From Oxytricha trifallax (lineage: Eukaryota > Ciliophora > Spirotrichea > Sporadotrichida > Oxytrichidae): a stretch of 64,000 nt of DNA. Both the position numbers and the translations under genes were made by a program. The notes under the pieces are model-generated. The model did no database searches. It was not told the DNA's origin and was given only the letters and a program-made list of their open reading frames with translations. Positions 46,672 through 59,284 of this stretch are shown here, piece after piece. Where the stretch lies: NCBI GenBank assembly GCA_000711775.1, contig ARYC01000219.1, positions 62,001-126,000 of the forward strand, written 5' to 3'. Numbering within the stretch: the first letter of the stretch is position 1; the number at the start of each line of letters is the position of its first letter.

Positions 46672-48513
46672 ATGAATTAAATAAAAAGAATTATAGACGA
46701 TAAACTGAAAGACTACAATAAAATGTAGCAAAAAACTCAGTATCAAAATGAAGTATTCTATTTGGGTATTTTGAAAGATATTTAGAACATAATGATTTCA
46801 CAAAATGTTATTACCAGTGAATTAGCATTATAAAATCTAAGCAAAATGGTTGAAATTAATGATCAATCAATAAAACATATAACAGAACAGCTTAACTAAA
46901 TTGATCAATAATTTCAAGCTTAAAATACTCAAGTATAAAATGATTAATTACATATTTAAGTTGACTAGCCAAGAAATAGTTCCGGTAGCAAATTATTGGA
47001 AAATCCAATACTCAATAAAAAACCTCTCACATAAATCACATCAAACTTAAATAAAATGTAAAATCATCAAATCAAATAAAATATTTTGAGAAAGCGATCA
47101 TTCTTAAATGCAAATTAATTCACCTTTACTTTGTAAAACTAAAAATCACCATCTAATAGTCTCGATGTTTAGCAATATGCATACCCCAAAACCCCTTAGC
47201 ACACTGCAAATGATGATAAAACTCAAACAAACTTAAGTCAGTTTTTACTTCAAAAGCGTCAAAGAATTAATTAAATTGGAGAATCAGTTAATATCCAAAA
47301 TATTTGCAAGAATAAGCATTTGATTAATGAAAGTTAAATTATTAACGAAACAGAAGATGAAAATATATTGACTTAACAAGATTTTACAATAGGATAAGGG
47401 GAATTATTAATTGTCAATTCAAATCAAGATTTGGAATAAAAAGATCAAGATGATGATTAAAATGAAGTTGAACTGGGTTTGTTACAAGAAGATATTAAAT
47501 CTAAAAAATCACATTAGAATGAAGCTAAATAAAGAAGCAGTTCAGAATTAGATATACAGGATTTAGTGGATGCAATTTCAGATAAAATTAACACTTAAGA
47601 TTTATAATCGATAGCACTACAACTAGATAATGAAAACTAAACATAAAATGATCAAGTAAATACACCTATTTAAGTTAGTGATGAGGATTAAAATTTATAA
47701 TCTTAGCAGTAGGAAATTTGTTAATCTGAACTCCTAAATTAAAATATTGAATAAATCGATATTAAAAATTCAGATTCTTTTTAAGCCGATGAGGAATTTG
47801 ATCTTGAGGTTAAAAATGATAATTTCTCCACATAAAATCAACTAAACCAACATAACGGGAAATTTTTCTTGAAAAATGATATTAAAATACAGGACAAATA
47901 GATTAAGAATTTTAAATAACTGTTGATTTTGAATTATAAAGATTAGGAATAAGTATTAGATTTCAAAAGTGAACAGAGAGTAAGATAAGCTTATGGTCAA
48001 TTGATATTCGATGAAATTAAATCAACATTCAACAAAAAAACTAAAAAGGAAGTATTTGGGTGCCCAATGTGTGATTACACTTTTTGTACTAAAAGTAAAG
48101 TTAATAGGCATTTTAGAAAACACATTAAAGTTTCAGATAACTCAATCAAAATGACTTAATCAGATTTGCTGACAAATTCTAGCATACAAAAATGTTCAAG
48201 CTGTAGAAAGCAATTCAAGGGGGAAAGTGCTTTGAGAGATTATACTTTACATTTCGTTAAATGCAACCCAGCAAATAGATTAAACAAAAGAGTGGTCACA
48301 ATGCAACACATTATAAATTATTTACAACTCTTTTATCCAATCCTTCATTGTGTTTCAAATCCCAGTAATCAAACTGATAAAAGCAAGGGAATACAAAATA
48401 TTGAAGCATTTATGGCTTCTATTCCAAAGAAACAGAGTGTCTCAGGGTTTGAAATATGTGAAATTAAGAGTGATTAAGACATTCAAGAATTCATGAAAAA
48501 TATATAAAAGTGA
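46672..48513 (+). CDS. C2H2 zinc-finger protein, cassette copy 1, intact
   Basis: 613 codons, ATG 46672 to TGA 48511-48513, with no internal TGA although dozens of TAA/TAG occur as Gln. The N-terminal 120 residues are helical and Gln-rich (MNQIKRIIDDKLKDYNKM). The middle is long and acidic/Gln-rich, with a conserved basic patch NILRKRSFLNANQFTFTLQ and KSKKSHQNEAKQRSSSE. The C-terminus has a canonical finger (CPMCDYTFCTKSKVNRHFRKH, C-x2-C-x12-H-x3-H) and a second Cys-rich motif CSSCRKQFKGES...HFVKC (C-x2-C-x15-H-x3-C), then a conserved tail NRLNKRVV...FYPILHCVSNP. Probably a DNA- or RNA-binding nuclear protein. It has two neighbouring paralogues. No family beyond the finger is recognised. Confidence 0.9.
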
Positions 48514-48687
48514 ATTCCTTTTTATTAAACAAGGTTCTATAATTAACATTTAATTATTTTTAACTTATTTATCCTTTTTTTAATTATCAAATTTTTAATA
48601 TATATAAATGATTAAATTTAGATTTATTAATAACTTAATTGAATTAATTATTTAACACATAAAACCAAAGCATTCTAATAATAATTT

Positions 48688-51180
48688 TCAAGCAAATATA
48701 ACTTTTATTGCTACCTATTTTTATAATTATTAATAAATTAATTAAAAATAAATGTTATATAAAAATAGAAACCTCTTTATTAGTATTTGATTATCTATCA
48801 TCTTTTGGAATTGAATACTTTTTAATTATCAAGTCAAATTACTTTTAATAATCTTACTCAATTTTATTTTAATCACAGATCTCCTTAGTTATTCTTTTGA
48901 ATTCATCTAAAGTATTTATGTTTAAGTTTTTTAAATATATTAATTGATAACTGTCTTGTTATTCTGATTTAATTGACTTAAATTAAATTATTAAAAAATA
49001 TTTGCACAAAAAATATTTATTCCTTTAAAAATAATACAATAAAATTAATTCGTCAAACAAATCTCTATCTTCAAGTTAAAATTAATTAAATTAAATTAAT
49101 TTAAATAGGGTAATGACTATTTTTAGCAATTTTTCCAATAAAAAATTTTTGGTTTAAGTTAACATATGATATCTATAAATTGAATTCCTCCAAGAGCACA
49201 ATATTCGAATTCCTCTTTTTCAACCATCACATTATAAATTATGTATTCAGCTATATTAATAATATATATAAAGTCCTGATCAAATTCTGTCATTGTAATT
49301 GGAGTTAATTTTTATATGAAAGCCTTTTTAAGGTTTTAGTTATAATATATTCCAGTATCTTCTTTCTTTTGTTTAATAAATATCTATAATTTCAAATATT
49401 TAAACTTATTTAAATATTAATAATAAATATAAATAAAGGAAGTGCTATCAAACTCATACTTATTAAAATACGAAAAATCAATAAATATAAAGATCTCTAA
49501 ATTAGGAAACATCAAGTTCACACTTTGAATATTCGAATGCACACAAATTAAGTTTCTCACATTTGAAATCCTATATAAATTTTTTATTTTTTTGATCAAA
49601 TTATATTTGGAAATACCATTATATAGTATAATATATCTAATTAATTAAAATGATTTCATTTGAAAATGGTAAAGGATAATTAGAACTATGTTTAAATGTA
49701 AAATTTCTCCTAAGTACCAATGTATTTAAAGTTTTCATAGTATCTATTGAAGTATAACTCTAGTCAAATTTCCTTTTATTTGAAAAATCTATTTAAGTAT
49801 TTGTCAGATTTAGTCTCTTAACATTTAATATTTGAATCAGATCATACTAGAAAAAGTCAAATTTAAATTAAAAAGATATTTTGTTTACTTAATCAAGTTT
49901 AATAAATAGAACAATAAAGTCTTGTTAACTTAATTTTTTGAAACTTTAAAATGATTATACAATTTTATTTATAGTCTCGAGAGCTGCATTGTGATTTTTC
50001 AATATCTTTTATAGTTAATTCCGTAATATAGAAATTCAATGAAAGATTTAAACTTAGGTACTGTTAATTAACCTCTTAAATTTATAAATCACAAGTTTTA
50101 TCTAAATTTGTTTTCTTTTCTTCTTGTATAATATTTTAATTAAATATATTTTATCAAGTTATTTTATATCTGCTGAAGAAAATCTCCTAATTGACCTATG
50201 CAAATAATATTCTTTTTAAATTAAATTATATATGCTCTGTTAAATTTGAAGTTAATCTTCATTTTTTATTGCACCAACTAGTATGTAAAATTTTACTTAA
50301 AATCTATTAAATAATGTAACCAGGAATCTCTAGTTTAACTTTTAAACTTTATTTCTTTTAATATTATTGTAAGTTGTTAGGATCTTCCGCCGATAATTTA
50401 GTAAGAATTAATTAGACTTATTCATAGTTCTTCTAAAAATATTAATTATAAAATAATTTTATTAATATATTTTAAATTGTAGACTAGTGTGCTTAAGTCT
50501 AAAATGTTTTCATTTAGTTTTCAAAAGTATGTTTATTTTAATATTTCAATAAGTGGCAAGTTAAAATCTCGAGTTGTAAAAAGAAACTATTTTATTATTC
50601 CATGTTTGAAGCATTTCTCAATAAATCTTTTAACTATTAATAAATATTTATTAATCTAGTTTAAACAACAAGATCTTTCTCGAAGATTGTTTGTAAATAT
50701 AATAAAATAATTTTAGTTGATTTAAGAAATTATAAATTTTTAAAAATTGACAATTGAGAGGTTTAAGTAAAACCCCGTTAGTCAATTAAGAATGAAGATT
50801 GGGGATTAAGAATAATGAAATTAAAAATTAATTATAATTGGCGTAAATTATTAAAGCCATTGGCTCGATTAATTGTCTCTTTAAAATAAACCAATTAGGG
50901 TGCGTAAATTTGTTTTTAGCCTAATTATATTTAATTTCAACCAATTATAATTAATTCTTAATTTCATTATTCTTAATCCCCAATCTTCATTCTTAATTGA
51001 CTAACGGGGTTTTATTTTACAAAATGATCTTGAAATCTATTTTACCAAATATCTAAGTGAATTTATTAAGACCAAAAATTTATTATTCTTTGTTTAGCTA
51101 TAATGATTTCACTGTTTCTTTAATACCTAAATAGTGCAGTACTGTCATACTTGGATATATATATTTAATTTGCTTTTCAT
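48688..51180 (-). pseudogene. F-box/LRR-like gene, cassette copy 1 (minus strand), disrupted
   Basis: Convergent with the zinc-finger gene. The putative start at 51180 (MKSKLNIY) is thrown out of frame by two extra bases in a TATATA run; an alternative ATG at 51148 restores MTVLHYLGIKETVKSL. A 243-bp MITE follows. Coding segments continue leftward: a segment near 50500-50620, an LRR segment at 49599-49480 (NVRNLICVHSNIQSV, then MFPNLEIFIFIDF), FIQKLTPITMTEFDQDF and IQFIDIICQL near 49310-49150, and the C-terminal part to TGA about 48688. Colinear with copies 2 and 3. The N-terminus is related to the plus-strand array (xIYxxxTVLxY). Confidence 0.6.
50770..51012. mobile_element. MITE with AAACCCC tips inserted in the minus-strand gene
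   Basis: 243 bp with 72-bp TIRs that differ at about one position (AAACCCCGTTAGTCAATTAA...). TA on both sides (50768-50769 and 51013-51014). The tips resemble the C4A4 telomere-like tips of TBE, but nothing else is shared. The insertion lies in a non-conserved gap between the F-box-like segment and the next segment of the host gene. Copies 2 and 3 lack it, so it came after the cassette duplicated. Confidence 0.85.
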
Positions 51181-52296
51181 TTTTAATTTATTATCATTAT
51201 TCAAAAATAAATACTTTTCTTTAAATGGGAGAAAATATTAATATAGAGAATATTATGAAATATAAATAAAACTTATTAATAATTAAGAATAAATTTTATC
51301 TGCAGCTAAATCAAATTAGATAAGAATGAAAAACGGACTTTTTATTTTAAATTAGATTGAATAAAATTAATTTTCACTATTATGCCAATTTTTTAACATA
51401 CTTTATTAAATTATTTTCCTTTAAAGCTTATACCATTACTTTCATAGAAAATACATTCAGAATTTATTAATTTGATAATACAAAGATCATTTTAAGAATT
51501 TAAAAAATCAAATATATTTTAAAAGAATACTTTATTATATTTTTTCAATAAAGCTTTCAGATTTCCAAATTTTTTATTTGTGAGAAGATTAAAATCTATA
51601 TAATCTGTAAAAACTCTTGCTTAACTGTCAATTAAGGTCTACCTTAATTGACAGTAATATTATATTAAATTGTATTTTTTAATCATTTTATTGAAATTTT
51701 AAATATAAATAATGTCTATCTTTTATTTGTCTTAATGTTTAATTTAAATAATAAAAATCCAATAATAGATATTAATTTTTTATCAAAAACAATTTAGTGA
51801 TTTATTTAAATCAATTTCAACTTTATAGAAAAAAAGTTATAATTTTACATAATAGTTATTAGATAATTTAACCAAGCAATTTACTAGTTTTAAATTACCT
51901 AATATTAAAGAGATAATAAGATTAAGAATTTCAGTAAATGCCTATAAAAACTAGTTAAATTTTAATAATAGAGAGAAAATTTTAATTAATTGATTTTAAT
52001 ATTACAGCTTGAAGTTATGTTATCAAACCTTCAATCAGAATGCTTTATTAAGTTTTATTTTCGTATATTATAAAAATTATTTATTACACTTGCTGATCAT
52101 TATTATAAACCACTTTCTTAAACAGAATGAATAAAATAAAATAATTTTAATATTAATGTGATGTTAAATACTATATTCAGTTCATTTTATATAAAATATT
52201 GTCAAATTCTAAAGATATCTAAGCGATTAAATATTTAAATAAATGTGAGAATTTTCTTTTAAAAGAATTTGAGACATCTTTATGTCTAAATAAAAA
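51181..52296. other. Intergenic DNA between cassettes 1 and 2
   Basis: AT-rich, between the divergent minus-strand F-box/LRR-like start and the next zinc-finger gene. Contains a perfect hairpin at 51624-51655 with 15-bp arms and a 2-base loop. No gene seen. Confidence 0.6.
51624..51655. repeat. Perfect hairpin, 15-bp arms
   Basis: ACTGTCAATTAAGGT, CT, then its exact reverse complement. It is GC-richer than the flanks. There is no T-tract, so it is unlikely to be a simple terminator; a mini-palindrome or small RNA precursor is possible. Confidence 0.6.
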
Positions 52297-54138
52297 ATGA
52301 ATTAAATTAAAAGAATTATAGACGATAAACATAGAGACTACAATAAAATGTAGCAGAATACTTAATATCAAAATGAATTATTTTATCTGGGTATATTGAA
52401 AGATATCTAATCCATTATGGTTTAACAAAATATAATTACCAGTGAATTAGCCGTATAAAATTTAAGAAAAATGATGCAAATTACTGATCAGTCAATAACT
52501 CATATAGCAGAACAGCTAAACCAAATCGAACAATAATTTTAAACTTAAATCACTAGTACATAAAATGATTCATTACAAAATTAAGTTGATAAGCAAAAAA
52601 ATAATTCCAGTTAAAAATTTTTGGAAAATCCAGCGCTCAATTAAAAACCCATCGCAAAGATCAATTAAAATTTACATAATTTTTAGAGTTAACAAACCAA
52701 ATAAAATATTTTGAGAAAGCGATCATTCTTAAATGCAAATTAATTCACCTTTACTTTGTAAAACTAAAAATCACCATCTAATAGTCTCGATGTTTAGCAT
52801 TATTAATACACCAAAACCCCTTAGCACACTGCAAATGATGATAAAACTCAAACAAACTTAAGTCAATTTTTACTTCAAAAGCGTCAAAGAATAAATTAAA
52901 TTGGAGAATCTGTAAATATCCAAAATATTTGCAAGAATAAGCATTTGATTAATGAAAGTTAAATTATTAACGAAACAGATGATGAAAATATATTGACTTA
53001 ACAAGATTTTACAATAGGATAAAAAATATTTAATGACAATACAAATCAAGATTTGGAATAAAAAGATCAAGATGATGATTAAAATGAAGTTTTAGTTAAT
53101 TCCTTAAATTATGATATTAAATCTAAAAAATCACATTAGAATGAAGCTAAATAAAGAAGTAGTTCAGAAATAGATTTGAAAGATTTAGTAGATGCAATTT
53201 CAGATGAGGTTAACACTTAGGATTTATAATCAATAGCACAACAACTAGATAATGAAAACTAAACTTAAAATGATCAAGTAAATACACCTATCTAAGTTAG
53301 TGATTAGGATAAAGATAAAGAATTAGAGCAAAATGAAATTTGTCAACCAGAATTATAAAATTAAATTATTGAATAAATCGATATTAAAAATTCAGATTCT
53401 TTTTAAGCAGATGAGGATTTTGAACTTGAAGTTAAAAATGATAACTTTTCTATTCATAATTAACTAAACCAGCATAATGGGAAATCCTTCTCGAAAAATG
53501 ATATAAAAATATAGGAAAAATCAATTAAGAATTTTAAATAATTGTTAATATTAAATTACAAAGATTAATAATGCTAATCATTGGATATCAAGAGTGAACA
53601 CAGAGTAAGATAGGCTTACGGGCAATTGATATTCGATGAAATTAAATTAACATTCAACAAAAAAACTAAAAAGGAAGTATTTGGTTGCCCAATGTGTAAA
53701 TACAATTCTTGCGATAAGAGAAATGCTAATAGACATTATAGAAAGCACATTAAAGTTTCAGATAACTCAATCAAAATGACTTAATAAGATCATTTGACAA
53801 AATCAACAATATTAAAATGCTCATGCTGTAAAAAGCAGTTTAAAGGATTGAGTGCATAAAAAGATTTTACTTTACATTTCGCAAATTGTAACCCAGCGAA
53901 TAGATTGAACAAAAGAGTTGTAACAATTCAACACATTATAAATTACTTACAACTCTTTTATCCAATCCTTCATTGTGTTTCAAATCCCAGTAATCAAACT
54001 GAAAAAAGAAAGGGAATAAAAAATATTGAAGCATTCATGGCTTCAATTCCAAAGAAGCAGGGTGTTTCAGGGTTTGAAATATGTGAAATAACAAGTGATT
54101 AAGACATCCAAGAATTCATGAAAAATATATCTAAATGA
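52297..54138 (+). CDS. C2H2 zinc-finger protein, cassette copy 2, intact
   Basis: ATG 52297 to TGA 54136-54138, 613 codons with no TGA inside, exactly as long as copy 1. Same layout: helical N-terminus (MNQIKRIIDDKHRDYNKM), basic NILRKR patch, acidic/Gln-rich centre, finger CPMCKYNSCDKRNANRHYRKH, second motif CSCCKKQFKGLSAQ...HFANC, and the FYPILHCVSNP tail. Differences from copy 1 are spread through the middle as substitutions that keep the frame, while the DNA of the patch around 52700-52990 is nearly identical, which suggests either strong constraint or gene conversion there. Function as for copy 1. Confidence 0.9.
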
Positions 54139-54266
54139 TTTATTCTTTAACAATTTAATAACTTTAAGTAAAATTCATTATCCTATTATTTTAATTAGCG
54201 ATTACTATAAGTGATTATGAAAATATTTAGATTTAATTTTATTTAAATAGTAATTTTTAATTATTA

Positions 54267-56421
54267 TCAAACCATTTAATACATGAAACTGAATAATTTC
54301 CATTTTTTCTCAATGAAATCTTACTTGAAAAGCAATCTCTTTTATTTTTATCTAATATATTAATTTAAAAATAATTTTATTTGCATCTCTTTTGATTTAT
54401 TTGATTCATCCTTTGGAATTGCATACTTTCCAATTATCAAATCAAATTACTTTTAATAATCTTATTCAATTTTACGTTGATCACAAATTTCCTTGGTAAT
54501 CTTTAGAAATTCATCATACGAATTAATGTCTAAATTCTTAATGTATATTAATTGAACATAGTAGTCTTCATATTTAAAAAATAAATATAATCAAATTATT
54601 TATGAATTATATTAGAAAGGCATATCTCGTTCTTCAAGTTTAGGAAATAATATATTTTGGAATATTTTTAACCAAAATTATATTTTATTAAAATTTAAGT
54701 TCACAAATCACATCAATAAATTGAATGCCCTTAAAATCAAAATAGACAAATTGCTCTTATGTTACCATCACACTATAAATTAAATATTCAGCTTTCTATA
54801 TAATTAGAATGTAGTCTAGTTCAAATTCAGCTCTTTTAATGGGGGACAATTTTTGAATGAAAACTTTATTCATTTTTTTGTTTAGAAATCTTTTTTAGAC
54901 TTGATCATGGGTATGAATAAAAACATCTAATTTTTAAGATTTACATTAATATTCTAAATAGAAATATTATTAATAAATAAAAGGCTGAAGATTGATACCT
55001 AGATTACTTTTTAATCCAAAATCAATAAAAATGAGGGTTTACAATTTTGGAAACATTATATTCACATTCATAATATTTGAATGCACGCAAATTAACTTTT
55101 CCACATTTAAATATAAATTTTGTTACATATTAATAAATGGAAATTATTTAAATAATAATTTATAACATTTTAGAATGGTTAAATACTTTTAGGGCAACAA
55201 TGCAAAGTTGAAAAATTCTTAAGTACCAAAGTTTTTAAATTTTTCAACACTTTGATTGATTATTTTTAATTTTTGTAAGATTCTTTCTGATATGAGAAAT
55301 CCATTTATGCATTATTCAAATTAAGTTTCTTCACATTTAGTAATGTTATAAATCCATACTTGCAATAGTCAATTAAATATATAAACACTTTATACATCTA
55401 ATTATTATTCTATTAAAAAATATGGGTTAATTTTTATTTGTAATAATTTTGAATGAAGCATTTTATAGAAATAAAAAATTTTATCATAGTCACAAGGGCA
55501 AATTTAATTTATTTCAAGATCATTTATAGATAATTCAGTAAGTATTAAATTCATTAATTTTTATGGCTATTAATCAATTTACTATGGGTTTAATTCTAAA
55601 ATCTTTAAATCTCTTACTAAATCCAAGAGAGATTTGCTTTATACTTGTATTTTATATTTCAATCAATTATATATAAATTAAAATTTTGTATAGTCTATAG
55701 AAACTCTGATAATTAAGTTATGCAAAATAAAAAAATTTAAAATTATAATTAAATATGCTGTGCTTAATTTAATGTTTTTCTTGATTTTAAACAGCTTCAT
55801 ACAGTATGTCATAATAAATATTTATATTTGATTATTATTAATGTACCCAGGAATTTCTAGTTTCACTTTTAAAGATTATTTCTAATTATTATGTTCTTCA
55901 GTTTATTATTTAATGATCAAACAAGAAATTTATTCAAAACTTTGCTTGAAATTAATAAAAAGAATTAATTAAGATATTCTCTACAAATGCAACCAAGTCT
56001 AATTTTTAAATGTCGAAATTTGGAAACTCGGTTTATTTTATTTTATCATTTGCAGATTTATTAAAATCTTGAGTTGTAAAAATAAATCTTTTAATTATTT
56101 CATGTCTTAGAAATTTCTCAATAAATCTGATAAAATTAAAAATTTATAGATTTATAATCTGGTTTAATCTTAGCATTAGTTTATCATGATTATTTATTAA
56201 ATCAAAGACAATTATTTATTTTAATATATTAAATTAATTAACAATAGAATTTGATTATTTAAAAAAATGATCTTGAACTCTTTTCTTCCAAATATTTAAG
56301 TGAATTTACACAAACCAAAAGTCTCTTATTCTTTGTTGAGTTAAAACAATTTCATTGTTTCTTTAATACCCAAATAGTGCAAGACTGTCATACTTGGATA
56401 TATGTTTAATTTGCTTTTCAT
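54267..56421 (-). CDS. F-box/LRR-like gene, cassette copy 2 (minus strand)
   Basis: ATG at 56421 reads MKSKLNIYPSMTVLHYLG, then IKETMKLFQLNKEQETFG. After an AT-rich gap come a segment near 56110-55990, an LRR-like part near 55330-55180 and around 55080-54990, VFIQKLSPIKRAEFELDY and YFDFKGIQFIDVICEL near 54870-54700, then YIKNLDINSYDEFLKITKE and LIIGKYAIPKDES near 54560-54400, and TGA about 54267. Segments are open under the Gln code and colinear with copies 1 and 3. The gaps may be IESs or introns. Convergent with the zinc-finger gene, with about 130 bp between their stops. Confidence 0.55.
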
Positions 56422-57275
56422 TTTATTAAATTTATTCTAAATTATTTATATAATTTTATTGATAAAGAGAAAAAATTAAACATAATTGTTAGTTTAAAAA
56501 ATATAATATTTAGGATTCTAATTTTAGAATTATTTGAAAAGAAAGTAAACTTATGCCATGGTAAAGTTTAATTAAAAAATAAAGGTTATTTGTAATTATT
56601 TAACTTTTAATATTAGAAAGCTTTAATAGTCAACAATTTCCTCTTTAAAATTTAATTTTTAAAATAATAAAATATATTATATAAGTTATAATTTTATTTA
56701 GTTCCTATAGCTTCTTAATGTTTAATTTAAACACTAAATTAATGGAGCTTTTTAACTTTTTTGCAATATTTATTTTATTATTTGATTAAATTTTAACAGT
56801 TTAATATTTCAATGAAAAAGTAAACTTTATTCAATGTAGCGAAGATATGTAAATTATTCAGAACTTTAACTATTTTAAAATACCTAATTATAATAATAAC
56901 TAATAAATGAGAAAAATAGATATTAATTTTAAATAACTTATTTGAACTTAGGATTTGATTATAAAATCATAAATGTTAACTTTGGTATTATAACCTGAAG
57001 GTATAAAAACTATGTTTAAGTTTATTTAATTTTTTTGATTTGTTTATAAGACATAATTTTTTAAATGTAAATTCTGCATTAAATATAAAAATCCATACTT
57101 TAAATCTGCAGATTTAATTTTATTTAATACACTTTAATAGAGTAATGATTAATTTCAATTAATAAAAGAATTTATTATTATATTAATATTGTAAAATAAA
57201 CAAAATAGTTGAATATTTAAACTAAAGAATACTTTATTAATATAACTCTGAGAAAATTATAAGTCTAAATAGTGA
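56422..57275. other. Intergenic DNA between cassettes 2 and 3
   Basis: AT-rich, no supportable frame except the conserved leader next to the copy 3 ATG. Confidence 0.6.
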
Positions 57276-59129
57276 ATGAATTAAATAAAAATAATTATAG
57301 ACGATAAACTAAGAGACTACAATAAAATGTAACAAAAAACTCAATATCAAAATGAATTATTTTATCTGGGTATATTGAAAGATATCTAATCCATTATGGC
57401 TTAACAAAATTTGCTTACTAGTGAATTGCCATTACAAAATTTAAGTAAAATAATGCAAATTAATGATTAGTCAATAACTCATATAACAGAATAGTTCAGC
57501 TAAATTGAACAATAGTTTCAAACTGAAAACAGTTGCGCATTAAATGATTCTTTACATATTTAAGTTGACTAGCCAAGAAATAGCTCAAGTAGCAAATTAC
57601 TAGAAAATCCAGTTCCCAATAGAAAACAATTCGCATAAATCACATCAAACTTAAATAAAATGTAAAATCATCAAATCAAATAAAATATTTTGAGAAAGCG
57701 ATCATTCTTAAATGCAAATCAATTCACTTTTACTTTGTAAAACTAAAAATCACCATCTAATAGTCTCGATGTTTAGCAATATTAATACCCCAAAACCCCT
57801 TAACACACTGCAAATGATGATAAAACTCAAACAAACTTAAGTCAATTTTTACTTCATAAGCGTCAAAGAATAAATTAAATTGGAGAATCTGTTAATATCC
57901 AAAATATTTGCAAGAATAAGCATTTGATTAATGAAAGTTAAATTATTAACGAAACAGAAGATGAAAATTTATTGACTTAGTAAGATTTTACTTTCGGGTT
58001 AGGTGAATTATTAAATGAAAATATAATTCAAGATTTGGAATAAAAAGATCAAGATGATTAAGAAAATTAAAAATAAAAAGACATCAATGAGGATTTGTTG
58101 CATGATGATATTAAATCTAAAAAATCACATTAGAATGAAGCTAAATAAAGAAGTAGTTCAGAATTAGATTTAAAAGACTTAGCATATGCTATTTCAGATA
58201 AAATTAACACTTAAGATTTATAATCGATAGCACTACAACTAGATAATGAAACTTAAACATAAAATGATCAAGTAAAAACACCTGTTTAAGTTAGTGATTA
58301 GGATTAAATTTTAAATTCTGAGCAGTAGGAAATTTCTCAACCAGAATTATAAGATAAAATTATTGAATCAATCGATATTAAAAATTCAGATTCTTTTTAA
58401 GCCGATGAGGATTTTGATCTTGAAGTTAAAAATGATAATTTCTCAACATGAAATCAATTAAACTAGCACAATTGGAAATTTTTCTTGAAAAATGATATTA
58501 AAATACAAGACAAATAGATTAAGAATTTTAAATAACTGTTGATTTTGAATTATAAAGATTAGGAATAAGTTTTAGATTTCAAAAGTGAACAGAGAGTAAG
58601 ACAAGCTTATGGCTAATTGATATTCGATGAAATTAAATCAACATTCAACAAAAAAACAAAAAAAGAGGTTTTTGGTTGCCCATTATGCGATTACATTTTT
58701 TGTACTAAAAGTAAAGTTAATAGGCATTTTAGAAAACACATTAAAGTTTCAGATAACTCAATCAAAATGACTTAATCAGATTTGCTGACAAAATCTAGCA
58801 TACAAAAATGTTCAAGCTGTAGAAAGCAATTCAAGGGGGAAAGTGCTTTGAGAGATTATACTTTACATTTCGTTAAATGCAACCCAGCAAATAGATTAAA
58901 CAAAAGAGTTGTCTCAATGCAACACATTATTAGTTATTTGCAACTCTTTTATCCAATCCTTCATTGTGTTTCAAATCCCAGTAATCAAACTGACAAAAGC
59001 AAGGGAATACAAAATATTGAAGCATTTATGGCTTCAATTCCAAAGAAGTAGGGTATTTCAGGGTTTGAAATATGTGAAATGAAGAGTGATTAAGATATTC
59101 AAGATTTCATGAAAAATATATCTAAATGA
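57276..59129 (+). pseudogene. C2H2 zinc-finger protein, cassette copy 3, one premature TGA
   Basis: ATG 57276 to TGA 59127-59129, 617 codons, open except for TGA at codon 392 (58449-58451). Copy 1 has TAA (Gln) there in an otherwise matching context (FSTQNQL). The stop cuts the protein before the zinc finger (CPLCDYIFCTKSKVNRH), the second Cys motif and the C-terminal tail, all of which remain open and conserved downstream. So either the lesion is very recent, or the TGA is decoded or removed, or it is a sequencing error. The frame otherwise shows insertion/deletion differences only in multiples of three. Confidence 0.85.
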
Positions 59130-59284
59130 TTAAATTTTTAACAATTTAATAACTTTAAGTTAAATTTAATTTCCTAAAATTGTATATAGCTACATCTTTA
59201 AGAGATTATGAAACTATTTAGAATTAATTTTATTTGTTTTGTAATTTTAATTATCATTAAAGCATAATATCCATAAATCTTTCA

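Noticed and set aside
52870..53070. Minus-strand 66-residue hydrophobic frame
   Set aside because: Antisense of the intact zinc-finger gene copy 2.
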